Shown here in pieces: positions 17,649-26,521 of a stretch of DNA of 41,083 bases. Made by a program: the position numbers and the translations under genes. Under the pieces are notes generated by a model. The model did not search any database and was not told the origin of the DNA. It worked only from the letters and a program-made list of their open reading frames with translations. Origin of the DNA: an uncultured Lentisphaeria bacterium. GTDB lineage: Bacteria; Verrucomicrobiota; Lentisphaeria; Oligosphaerales; Oligosphaeraceae. Position 1 is the first letter of the stretch. Each line of letters starts with the position of its first letter. The stretch covers positions 1 to 41,083 of the forward strand of contig CALZPA010000003.1 of NCBI GenBank assembly GCA_945827525.1. Direction: 5' to 3'.

Positions 17649-19529
17649 TCACTCGATGGTGACGCTGGTGGGGCCGACGAGATAGACGATGTGCGTGCCG
17701 ATGGCGAGCGTGTCGGTGGGGGTGGGGAGGGGCTTGCCGAAGTCGTCGAGTACCCTGGCGATGTCGCCCTTGACGGCGAGTCGGACGGTCTCGTCCTGTT
17801 TTGAGTTCCAGATGGCCCAGCAACGCTGTCCGTCGGGGTTGGTCCAGGAGACGACATAGCGGTTGCGCTCCTTGTCGGCGGTTAGCTCGGGTCGGGTGGA
17901 GCCGTTGGGGCAGAGGGCGTAGAGGGTCTTGTAGGTCTGGAAGGCGGGCTTGGGCTCGACCTTGGCGTTGACGATGCCGAAGCAGGCCTCGCGCTCATGC
18001 ATGTCCCACTCGGCGGCGCGGAGGTTGTACCAGAGGACCTTCTCGACGCCGCTGGCGAAGGCGAGGAGATAGGTTCTGGGGAGGTGGCGCGCCTGGACTT
18101 CCTCGGGGACGGTCTCGATGAAGTTGGAGAAGCTGGCGGTGATGATGTTGCCGTTCAGGCCGTCGGAGCGGAGCTTGTAGATGGCGGCGATCTGGGAGTG
18201 GTAGGTGTCGGTGCCGGCGGAGACGAGGGGGACGAACTCATCGCCGGGCTTGAGGTTCTCGGCAGTGAAGAAGCGCCAGGTGGGTTCGAGCTTCTGGATG
18301 GTGAACTGTCCCTCGAAGGCGGGGCCGGGCTTCTGGTAGGTCTCCTTCTCGGGGACGCCCTTCTTGGTCCACCAGGTTTCGGTGGCCATGTGGAGCTGCG
18401 GGAGGAAGGTGTCGTCGACCTGCTTCTTGGTGATGGTGCCGTCCGGCTGGCGGAGGAGGTCATAGTAGAAGGGGAGTCCGGCGGGGAGGAGGACGGTGCC
18501 GCCCTTGGCCAGGTAGGCCTTGATGGCGGGGAGGTAGTCGGTGGAGGGGAAGGACTCGTCGAGGCAGGGGAGGAGGACGGGATAGGCGGCCGGGTCGAGG
18601 GAGGCGATGTCGTCGAGGGTGATGCGGTGCTCGCCGCTGAAGAAGCCGGTGTAGTTGGGCGAGCGGAGCGTGGAGGAGACGCCGAGCTGGTAGCGGCTGT
18701 CGTAGACGACGGCGATGGGCGACTGCTTCTCCTTGAGTCCGAGATGGCGGAAGGCGGCGTTGAAGACGCCCTCATGCTTCTTGGGCGCGAGCGCGGTGGA
18801 CCAGCCGACCTCGGTGATCCAGATGGGCTTGTGGGCGGCGCCGTACTTGGCGAGGAGCGCCTTGAGGTCATCGAAGTCCTTGAGCATATGCTCGGGGATG
18901 CCGGTCCACTTGTAGGGGTGGATGGCGATGGCGTCGAAGCCGTCGGCGGCGCCGGCCTTCAGGGAGTCCTCGATGTACTTGAGGGGGACGCCGGCGGTGC
19001 CGCCGTAGACGACGGTCAGCTTGGGGTTGACGGCCTTGATGGTCTTGTAGGTGGCCAGGAGCAGCTTGGCGTAGTTGGCGCCGTCGGGGACGTCCTTCCA
19101 GAAGCCCTGGAGGTTCTCCTCGTTCCAGATTTCCCAGTGTGGGAGGTCGTTCTGGTAGCGCTCGGCGAGGCGGCGCACGAATTCGCACCAGGCGTCGAGG
19201 TCCTTCCAGGCGACGGGGGCGAACTTGGTGTTGTAGCCGAGGATGGGCAGGATCTTGACGCGGTGCTCCTTGGCCAGCCTGTGGAGCGCGTCAAGGTGGT
19301 CGAAGACCCACTTGCCCCTCTCGGGCTGGACGCGGTGCCAGTCGTAGTCGGTGCGGGCCCAGGTCATGCCGGCCTCGTTCATGCGGTCGAAGGAGGGTAT
19401 GGCATACTTGATTTCGCCGCGGCTGACATGGGCGCAGATGCCGTAGGCCTCGTCGAGCCTGGGCGTGGTCTGGGCGAACAGCAGCGGCGCGCCGGCGCAG
19501 GCCAGCAGGCAGAGCGGTGTCATCTTCAT
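17649..19529 (-). CDS. Secreted glycoside hydrolase, GH39-like/clan GH-A
   Basis: Signal peptide MKMTPLCLLACAGAPLLFAQ; WEIWNEEN acid/base and ITEVGWS nucleophile motifs; RBS before ATG. Confidence 0.85.
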   Translation of the reverse strand: MKMTPLCLLACAGAPLLFAQTTPRLDEAYGICAHVSRGEIKYAIPSFDRMNEAGMTWARTDYDWHRVQPERGKWVFDHLDALHRLAKEHRVKILPILGYNTKFAPVAWKDLDAWCEFVRRLAERYQNDLPHWEIWNEENLQGFWKDVPDGANYAKLLLATYKTIKAVNPKLTVVYGGTAGVPLKYIEDSLKAGAADGFDAIAIHPYKWTGIPEHMLKDFDDLKALLAKYGAAHKPIWITEVGWSTALAPKKHEGVFNAAFRHLGLKEKQSPIAVVYDSRYQLGVSSTLRSPNYTGFFSGEHRITLDDIASLDPAAYPVLLPCLDESFPSTDYLPAIKAYLAKGGTVLLPAGLPFYYDLLRQPDGTITKKQVDDTFLPQLHMATETWWTKKGVPEKETYQKPGPAFEGQFTIQKLEPTWRFFTAENLKPGDEFVPLVSAGTDTYHSQIAAIYKLRSDGLNGNIITASFSNFIETVPEEVQARHLPRTYLLAFASGVEKVLWYNLRAAEWDMHEREACFGIVNAKVEPKPAFQTYKTLYALCPNGSTRPELTADKERNRYVVSWTNPDGQRCWAIWNSKQDETVRLAVKGDIARVLDDFGKPLPTPTDTLAIGTHIVYLVGPTSVTIE

Positions 19530-19770
19530 GGTTGCTCCTGGTCTTGATTGATGGTGGGGAATACAGGGGGAGACTCCGGCGGACAGCCCGCCAGAGAAAC
19601 TGAAACCTGTTAGCTATAACGAAAAAAAAGACTCCTGAATTTGTGTTTGACGCGAGATTTTGGTATAATATAGATGAATTATGTGGAGGCCGCCACTCCA
19701 GTTTCCACGGGAGAAACGGTTGACCACGAACGTTTTTGCTTTGCTTTCAGATAGTTATGGAGAAAGAAGG

Positions 19771-20388
19771 ATGACTGTGAGAACGAGACGAGACTTTACC
19801 CTGATTGAGCTGCTGGTCGTGATTGCGATTATCGCGATATTGGCGGCGATGCTGCTGCCCGCCCTGTCGAAGGCTCGCGAGAAGGCGCGCGCCATCTCGT
19901 GCATCTCCAACATCAAGCAGATTGGCCTGGGAACCATCACCTATATGCAGGACAACGAGGACTTCCTCCCCCACTTCTACTACAGCGCCTCGCTCGGTGG
20001 CTGGCAGCCGCCGAACGGTGGCTGGCGGGCCGAGCTCCACGACTACGTCGGCGACAACAAGGTCTGGATCTGCCCGTCACGCTCCGGCGTAACCCCCAGC
20101 GACACCGCCGTCACCTACATCTATAACGTCAGCGGCAGCAGCAAGACCCAGCAGGCCGCCATCTCGCCCTCCGAGCACTACATCTTCGCCGATGGTGCCC
20201 ATTCTAACGCCGGCGGCATCGACGGCAACGGCTTCATCTGGCCCCAGGTGTCGACCAATACCAACCTGCGTCTCCGCTTCGACCACAACGATATGTGCAG
20301 TTGCCTGTTCCGCGACGGCCACGCCGAGCAGAAGAAGCGCCACACCATCGACCCGTCCAAGTGGTACACCGGCTGGTCCGCCAAATGA
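19771..20388 (+). CDS. Pseudopilin-like protein, H-X9-DG type
   Basis: [52 protein letters not shown] (H-X9-DG). Confidence 0.93.
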   Translation: MTVRTRRDFTLIELLVVIAIIAILAAMLLPALSKAREKARAISCISNIKQIGLGTITYMQDNEDFLPHFYYSASLGGWQPPNGGWRAELHDYVGDNKVWICPSRSGVTPSDTAVTYIYNVSGSSKTQQAAISPSEHYIFADGAHSNAGGIDGNGFIWPQVSTNTNLRLRFDHNDMCSCLFRDGHAEQKKRHTIDPSKWYTGWSAK

Positions 20389-20438
20389 GCCTGGAGGCAT
20401 AGGAACCGAAACCGCAGAAGAAGAGGAGTCAGTCATCC

Positions 20439-21044
20439 ATGACCAAGCGCCACCGTGATTTCACCCTGATTGAGCTGCTCGTCGTCATCGCCATCATCGC
20501 GATCCTGGCGGCGATGCTGCTGCCCGCCCTGTCGAAGGCGCGCGAGAAGGCGCGCGCCATCTCCTGCGTCTCCAACCTGAAGCAGATTGGCCTGGCCACC
20601 GTCACCTATATGCACGACAACGAGGACTTCCTCCCCGAATTCTACTGGAAGGACAACGGCTGGTTCCCGCCGGAGCGCTGGCGCGGACAGCTCGACAGCT
20701 ATGTCGGCGACAACAAGGTCTGGATCTGCCCGTCACGCTCCGATGTCCAGCCCAGCTCCACCGCCACCACCTACATCTACAACATCTCCGGGCGCGTCAA
20801 GAGCCAGCAGAGCGCCATCTCGCCCTCCGAGCACTACATCATCGCGGATGGCATCTGGGCCGGCGCCGGCGGCATCGACTGGCTGACCCAGGTCTGGCCG
20901 CAGGAGACGACGAACGGTGATCTCCGCCTCAAGTTCGGCCACAACGAGATGTGCAGTTGCCTGTTCCGCGACGGTCACGTCGAGCAGAAGAAGCGCCACA
21001 CCATCGAGCCGACCCAGTGGCACACCTCCTGGGTGAAGAACTGA
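20439..21044 (+). CDS. Pseudopilin-like protein, H-X9-DG type (tandem paralog of 19771..20388)
   Basis: [51 protein letters not shown]; near-identical VWICPSRS and SPSEHYI segments to the preceding gene. Confidence 0.93.
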   Translation: MTKRHRDFTLIELLVVIAIIAILAAMLLPALSKAREKARAISCVSNLKQIGLATVTYMHDNEDFLPEFYWKDNGWFPPERWRGQLDSYVGDNKVWICPSRSDVQPSSTATTYIYNISGRVKSQQSAISPSEHYIIADGIWAGAGGIDWLTQVWPQETTNGDLRLKFGHNEMCSCLFRDGHVEQKKRHTIEPTQWHTSWVKN

Positions 21045-21062
21045 CGGCCCGCCACCTGCCAT

Positions 21063-21099
21063 GCCTGGTCTTCCCTCCCGGTGGACCAGGCGTTTTTTT
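21063..21099 (+). terminator. Rho-independent terminator
   Basis: GCCTGGTC (21063-21070) pairs with GACCAGGC (21084-21091), followed by G and T7. Confidence 0.88.
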
Positions 21100-21246
21100 G
21101 CAAAGGCATGATTGAAATGTAGCTATCTTGAGTTAGCTTATTGGTGTCTTGAAGAACGACAGGCGGTGGCGCGGCCGGTGACAGGCTCGGCCAACGCCCT
21201 CAAGAACCTCATGATTTAGGAACCGACAAGAAAGCGAGGTGTGCTG

Positions 21247-22701
21247 ATGTCACGACGTCTGATGGCGATGGTGTGTGCGCTGGGTATGCTGGCCGGCGCG
21301 GCGGAGGATGCGTTCCAGGGAGACTGGAAGGGGACGCTGAGGCGTGCGGATGGGCAGGAGGAGACGGTGTTCGCGCAGGTGCTGGCGCAGGGCAAGGGGA
21401 CGTACCGGGCAGTGCTGCGGCGCGTCATCCATGCGGTCGGCGACCGCGAGTCGCTGGCCACCCTGGAGGGCAAGGCCGAGGGCGGCGCCGTGACGTTCGC
21501 CGGCGGCGCCGGCATCCGCGAGGGCGTGTTCAGCGGCGCGACGCCGGCGGGACAGGTGAGCCTGAAGCCGTATCGCCACGTCTCGCCCACGCTGGGCGAG
21601 CGTCCGCCAGCGGGCGCGAAGGTCATTCTTGGCCCCGAGACGGAGCTGTCCGGCTTCCAGGGCAGCCGCCGTACCGGCGGCATCGTCAACCTCAACCGCT
21701 CCCTCCAGAACGCCTCCAACTGCGTCGGGTACCTGTTCTGCCGCATCGACTCGGACGCGGAGCGCGACGTCGTGCTCAAGACCGGCTCCGACGACGGCAT
21801 CGTCGTCTTCCTGAACGGCCAGCGCCTCTACACGAAGGACGTCCCCCGTGCCCTCAAGGCGGACGAGGACAGCGTGCCGCTGCATCTGCGCCAGGGCGAG
21901 AACGAGCTGCTGCTGAAGGTCATCCAGGGCGGCGGCGACTGGCAGGGCGTGGCGCGCGTCTGCGACGCATCTGGGCGTGCGGTGCCCGGCGTCCGATTCC
22001 GTCCGGAGGGCAGCGCGGGCAAGTCGCTGTCCCCGAACGGCACGGTGCTGTGCTGGCTGGCCTCTGGCCCGTACCGCCGCGGCGAGGGGCAGCAGGGCAG
22101 CCTGGCGGAGCTGGCGTTCGCCCCGGAGAGGGGCGTCGAGGCGGCGAGCTGGCAACTGGTCGACTGCGGCCCTGACCGCAGCGGGTACCGCTGGAACCTG
22201 CTGCCTGGCGGCGTCGCCGAAATCGCCCGCGGCGGCGGCTCGATGGTCTCGGTCGAGCAGATGGGCTCGTTCCGGATGCACTTGGAGTTCCGTAACGCCA
22301 TGATGCCGGAGGCGCGCGGCCAGGGACGCTCCAATTCCGGTGTCTACCTGCACGGACGCTATGAGATCCAGGTCCTTGACAGCTTCGGGCTGGAGCCGCG
22401 CAACAACGACTGCGCCGGCATCTACCAGCAGGCCGTCCCGCTCGCCAACGCCTGCCTCGCCCCCGGCGAATGGCAGACCTACGACATCGACTTCACCGCC
22501 GCGCAGTTCGACCAGGCCGGCAACAAGACCCGGGACGCGGAACTGACGCTGCGCTTCAACGGCGTCCTCGTCCATGACCGCCTCGCCATCCGCTGCACCC
22601 CCGGCGGCTTCGGTCAGAAGGACGTCCCCAAGGGGCCCCTGATGCTCCAGGATCACGGCAACCCCGTCCAGTTCCGCAACATCTGGTTCGTCGAGAAGTA
22701 A
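21247..22701 (+). CDS. Secreted DUF1080 (3-keto-disaccharide hydrolase-like) protein with N-terminal carbohydrate-binding-like module
   Basis: Signal peptide MSRRLMAMVCALGMLAGAAE; C-terminal RSNSGVYLHGRYEIQVLDSFG ... NNDCAGIYQQ ... WQTYDIDF typical of DUF1080; SDDGIVVFLNGQRL in the N-terminal module. Confidence 0.87.
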   Translation: MSRRLMAMVCALGMLAGAAEDAFQGDWKGTLRRADGQEETVFAQVLAQGKGTYRAVLRRVIHAVGDRESLATLEGKAEGGAVTFAGGAGIREGVFSGATPAGQVSLKPYRHVSPTLGERPPAGAKVILGPETELSGFQGSRRTGGIVNLNRSLQNASNCVGYLFCRIDSDAERDVVLKTGSDDGIVVFLNGQRLYTKDVPRALKADEDSVPLHLRQGENELLLKVIQGGGDWQGVARVCDASGRAVPGVRFRPEGSAGKSLSPNGTVLCWLASGPYRRGEGQQGSLAELAFAPERGVEAASWQLVDCGPDRSGYRWNLLPGGVAEIARGGGSMVSVEQMGSFRMHLEFRNAMMPEARGQGRSNSGVYLHGRYEIQVLDSFGLEPRNNDCAGIYQQAVPLANACLAPGEWQTYDIDFTAAQFDQAGNKTRDAELTLRFNGVLVHDRLAIRCTPGGFGQKDVPKGPLMLQDHGNPVQFRNIWFVEK

Positions 22702-22719
22702 GCAGACTCCAGGAGAGAC

Positions 22720-22746
22720 GGACGGGATGCTCCGTCCATCCCGTCC
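22720..22746 (+). terminator. Intergenic hairpin without poly-T
   Basis: GGACGGGATG pairs with CATCCCGTCC. Confidence 0.4.
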
Positions 22747-22788
22747 CCCTAGGCAACGGCAACATTATTTGAGGAGGCAAGCAGGCAT

Positions 22789-25617
22789 ATGAGAAGGCTA
22801 CTGGCAGTGATGATGGCGCTGGGAGCGCTGAACGCCAGCTCGGACTGGCTGATCCGGACACAGTTCAACGGGCACATGAGCGTCTTCAGGGGCGACCAGA
22901 AGGTCGGCGAGGTCTCCTCGTCCATCCTGCGCCCCGGCTGGAACGGGCAGGGCGCGCGCGTCGACTACTCCAAGGACACGCCCGGCAAGGTGACCGGCGT
23001 CTTCGGCTCCAGGAATGGCAGCGAGTCCCTGGTCGACTACGAGCTGACCTATCGCCAGGTCGACGACCGCACCATCGAGTACGAGCACCGCTTCACGCCG
23101 CGCGAGGACACCGAGGCCCATGCGTTCAAGGTCAGCCTCGACCTCGACTCCAACCTCTATGGCGGCGGCACCTACGTCTTCGACAATGGCGTCAAGGGCA
23201 TCCTCCCCACCGAATTCAAGGACATCCACGTCGCCAGGACCTGCGCCGGCAACCTCGACATCGACGCCCCCGCCGGACGGCTCATCTTCCGCCTGGACGG
23301 CAAGAGCACCATGCTCATCCAGGACAACCGCCGCTGGGGCTTCAACCGCTTCGAGCTGCGCTACTCCTGCCGTCCGTCCGACGCGGGGATGACCGGGGAG
23401 GGCATCAGCGTCTACCGCAAGGGCGTCACCTACGCCTCCCGCTTCACCCTCGTCTTCCCTGAGAAGCTGACCTTAAGCCAGGACCGCCCCGTCGTCATGA
23501 AGGCCGACGAGACCTGGATCCCCCTCGTCAACCACCTCGAGATCGAGAAGGGTTCCGTCATCGACTTCACCGATGTCGTCGCGCAGGACGCGCCGGCCGG
23601 CAAGCACGGCTGGACGGTCGCCAACGGCCAGAGCTTCGAGTTCACGGGACGCCCCGGCGTCCAGCAGCGCTTCTACGGCGTGAACTTCTGCATGGGCGCC
23701 CACAACCTCACGCACGAGGAGAGCGACATCCTCGCCGACCGCCTCGCGCGCTTCGGCTACAACACCGTCCGCTTCCACCACCACGAGAACAACCTGACCG
23801 GCTTCAACCGCCAGGACTCCTGCCAGCTCGACAAGGAGCGCCTCGACCGCTTCGACTACCTCTTCGCCGCACTCAAGAAGCGCGGCATCTACATGACGAC
23901 CGACGTCTATGTCTCGCGCCAGGTCAACGCCCACGAAATCTATCCGGGGCAGAAGGGCGTCATCGGCATGAACGAATTCAAGATGCTGTGCGCGGTGAAC
24001 CGCCGGGCGATGGAGAGCTGGAAGCGCTTCGCCAAGGCGTTCCTGGGGCACGTCAACCCCTACACGGGGCTGAGCCTGGCCAACGACCCCGCGCTGAACG
24101 TCATCTGCATGGTCAATGAGGGCGTCATCGCCCCCTATGGCGGCAATCCCTGCAAGGATCTCTTCCAGGCCGACTGGCTGAAGGCCTGGAACGACTGGCT
24201 GGCCCGCCGGTTCCCGACGGCCGAGGCCCGCGCCGAGGCCGGCGTCAAGACGTTCCCCGCCACCGCCATTGACCAGGGCTCGCCGCTCTACCCGCATTTC
24301 CTCTTCGACACGCACCAGGCCATGTACCGCGAGATGACCTCGTTCCTGCGCGACGAGCTCGGCAGCAAGGCCCTCTTCACCGACATGAACAACTCGGGAC
24401 GCCGCCTGTGGGCGCAGTCCACGCGCGCCACCTTCGACTACGTCGACGACCACTTCTACATCGACCATCCCCGCTTCCTGGGCGAGTCGTGGCGCCTGCC
24501 CTCCACCTGCGACAACCTCTCCGTCATGAAGACGGGACGCATCGGCGGCGCCGGCAGCTCCTTCATCCGCGTCCTGGACCGTCCCTTCACCATCACCGAA
24601 TGGAACTACTCCGGCCCGGGCCGCTACCGCGGCATCGGCGGCATCATGACCGGCTGTTTGGCCGCCATCCAGAACTGGGGCGGACTCTGGCGCTTCGCCT
24701 ACTCCCACTCCAACGACATGTTCAATCCCACCAGCCGCGCGGCCGGCTACTTCGACGTCGTCAGCGACCCGTTCGCCCAGGTGACGGAGCGCGCCACGCT
24801 CTGCCTCTTCCTGCGCCGCGACCTCGCCGAGGCCAAGCACACCATCGCCCTCACCCTCGGCCAGGACTGGGCCAAGGACCCCAAGGCCCCCGAGGTCACC
24901 GTCAGCCCCAATTGGCTGGGCTATAACCTCGTCGCCAAGGTCGGCACCTTCGTCGGGGACCGCGACGCCACCGTGCCCGCCGACTTCTCCGTCTCCATGG
25001 ACGCCACCGCACCCAAGGCCGCGTTCGACATTCCCTGGAACGAGGCCAACGGCGACTCCGTCGGCGCCCTCGTCAAGTCCCATGGCTGGCTCCCCAAGAA
25101 CAACCTCACCGACTTCGGCAAGCGCATCTTCCAGACCGCCGACGGGCAGTTCATGATCGACGGCGAGCGCAACGCCATGATCCTCAACACGGCCATGACC
25201 GCCGGCGGCTTCGTCGAGAAGGGCGACACCGTGACCACGGACGTCGCCACCTTCAAGGTCCTCGGCGCCGACGCCACCGTCTGGGTGTCCTCCGTCACCA
25301 AGGAGCCCATCCGCACGTCTTCGCGCCTGCTGCTCTCCCATGTCACCGAGCTGCACAACTCGGGGCAGAAGTACGCCGAGGAGGAGCGCAAGACCGTGAT
25401 GGCCTGGGGCCGTCAGCCCTTCCTGGTTCACGACGGCTCCGTCGAGGCCAGCATCGCCCTCGACCAGCCCGGACGCTACACCGTCTACCGCGTTGACCTC
25501 TCCGGACGCCGCCTCGACAAGGTCGAGTCGCGCATCGAGGACGGCCGGCTGGCCTTCACCCTGAACATCCGTCACCAGGGCAAGGCGCAGCTCCTCTACG
25601 AGATCGTCGCGGAGTGA
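22789..25617 (+). CDS. Large secreted glycoside hydrolase, clan GH-A-like (family unassigned)
   Basis: Signal-like N-terminus; YGVNFCMGAHN..RLARFGYNTVRFHHHEN TIM-barrel start; VICMVNEG acid/base; TITEWNYSGPGR nucleophile; GAGGAGG RBS. Confidence 0.82.
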   Translation: MRRLLAVMMALGALNASSDWLIRTQFNGHMSVFRGDQKVGEVSSSILRPGWNGQGARVDYSKDTPGKVTGVFGSRNGSESLVDYELTYRQVDDRTIEYEHRFTPREDTEAHAFKVSLDLDSNLYGGGTYVFDNGVKGILPTEFKDIHVARTCAGNLDIDAPAGRLIFRLDGKSTMLIQDNRRWGFNRFELRYSCRPSDAGMTGEGISVYRKGVTYASRFTLVFPEKLTLSQDRPVVMKADETWIPLVNHLEIEKGSVIDFTDVVAQDAPAGKHGWTVANGQSFEFTGRPGVQQRFYGVNFCMGAHNLTHEESDILADRLARFGYNTVRFHHHENNLTGFNRQDSCQLDKERLDRFDYLFAALKKRGIYMTTDVYVSRQVNAHEIYPGQKGVIGMNEFKMLCAVNRRAMESWKRFAKAFLGHVNPYTGLSLANDPALNVICMVNEGVIAPYGGNPCKDLFQADWLKAWNDWLARRFPTAEARAEAGVKTFPATAIDQGSPLYPHFLFDTHQAMYREMTSFLRDELGSKALFTDMNNSGRRLWAQSTRATFDYVDDHFYIDHPRFLGESWRLPSTCDNLSVMKTGRIGGAGSSFIRVLDRPFTITEWNYSGPGRYRGIGGIMTGCLAAIQNWGGLWRFAYSHSNDMFNPTSRAAGYFDVVSDPFAQVTERATLCLFLRRDLAEAKHTIALTLGQDWAKDPKAPEVTVSPNWLGYNLVAKVGTFVGDRDATVPADFSVSMDATAPKAAFDIPWNEANGDSVGALVKSHGWLPKNNLTDFGKRIFQTADGQFMIDGERNAMILNTAMTAGGFVEKGDTVTTDVATFKVLGADATVWVSSVTKEPIRTSSRLLLSHVTELHNSGQKYAEEERKTVMAWGRQPFLVHDGSVEASIALDQPGRYTVYRVDLSGRRLDKVESRIEDGRLAFTLNIRHQGKAQLLYEIVAE

Positions 25618-25722
25618 CGCGCGACGCGGCGACAGCCGCCCACAAGACCCCTCCCCGCCCAGGCTCGGGCCCCGGCGGGGAGGCATCCCAACCAGCCCAT
25701 CCAGCACACGAGACGAACCGAC

Positions 25723-26367
25723 ATGACTGAGGAAGAGAAGATTTTCGCGGGGCAGATGTTCTGCCCAGCCCATCCGGAGCTGAAGGCGATGAAGCTGCGC
25801 TCGCACAAGCTGAGCGCCGAATACAGCCGCACCAACGAGGACGACACGGAGGTGCGCGCGCAACTGCTCCAGCTCATCTGCGGGCGCTTCGGCGCCGGCT
25901 CCTTCATGCAGGGACCCATCTTCTTCCACTATGGCCGCCACACGACCATCGGTGAGCGCAACTTCTTCAACTACAACACGACCATCCAGGACGACGCCAA
26001 GGTCGAGATCGGCAACGACAACAACTTTGGCCCCAACCTGACCATCGTCACGCCCATCCATCCGCTCCTGCCGGGCGAGCGCAAGCGCCTGCAGGCCCCC
26101 GACGGCAAGCCCATCCGGCTCTGCTACGCCAAGCCCGTCCGCATCGGCAACGACTGCTGGTTCGGCGCCAACGTGACCGTCTGCCCCGGCGTCACCATCG
26201 GCGACGGCTGCGTCATCGGCGCCGGCAGCGTCGTCACGCGGGACATCCCCGCTGGCTCCCTGGCCGCCGGCGTCCCCTGCAAGGTTCTCCGTCCCATCAC
26301 CGCCGAGGACAGCATGGCCAACAAGCCCGACATCCTGGGCCCCTACTCCGTCCTGCCGGAGGAGTAG
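25723..26367 (+). CDS. Sugar O-acetyltransferase (maltose/galactoside acetyltransferase family, left-handed beta-helix)
   Basis: MTEEEKIFAGQMFCPAHPEL N-terminal domain; hexapeptide repeats; TPIHPLLPGER; ITAGSVV-like GAGSVVTRDIPAGSLAAGVPCKVLR ending. Confidence 0.93.
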   Translation: MTEEEKIFAGQMFCPAHPELKAMKLRSHKLSAEYSRTNEDDTEVRAQLLQLICGRFGAGSFMQGPIFFHYGRHTTIGERNFFNYNTTIQDDAKVEIGNDNNFGPNLTIVTPIHPLLPGERKRLQAPDGKPIRLCYAKPVRIGNDCWFGANVTVCPGVTIGDGCVIGAGSVVTRDIPAGSLAAGVPCKVLRPITAEDSMANKPDILGPYSVLPEE

Positions 26368-26395
26368 TCGCACGGACAACGGCTCAGTACCGCAA

Positions 26396-26439
26396 ACGGC
26401 CCTCCGTCGGCGCGTCATCATGCGCCGACGGAGGGCCGT
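26396..26439. terminator. 18-bp perfect intergenic hairpin between convergent genes
   Basis: ACGGCCCTCCGTCGGCGC (26396-26413) pairs perfectly with GCGCCGACGGAGGGCCGT (26422-26439); 8-nt loop; no T tract. Confidence 0.65.
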
Positions 26440-26521
26440 CTCATTGGGTGCGTGACGTCAGGTCAGGCGGCTGGCCGCCTGTCGCCCTTCTCCTGTCTGA
26501 TGAGCTGTGTGTGGCGTGGGG

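Noticed and set aside
19647-19669. TTGACG...TATAAT as a standard sigma70 promoter upstream of pseudopilin 19771
   Set aside because: Spacer is only 11 bp, too short for a functional -35/-10 pair; only the -10-like element is credible.
23473-26421. 982-aa - strand ORF
   Set aside because: Antisense to the GH and acetyltransferase genes, which have strong motifs; composition typical of antisense.
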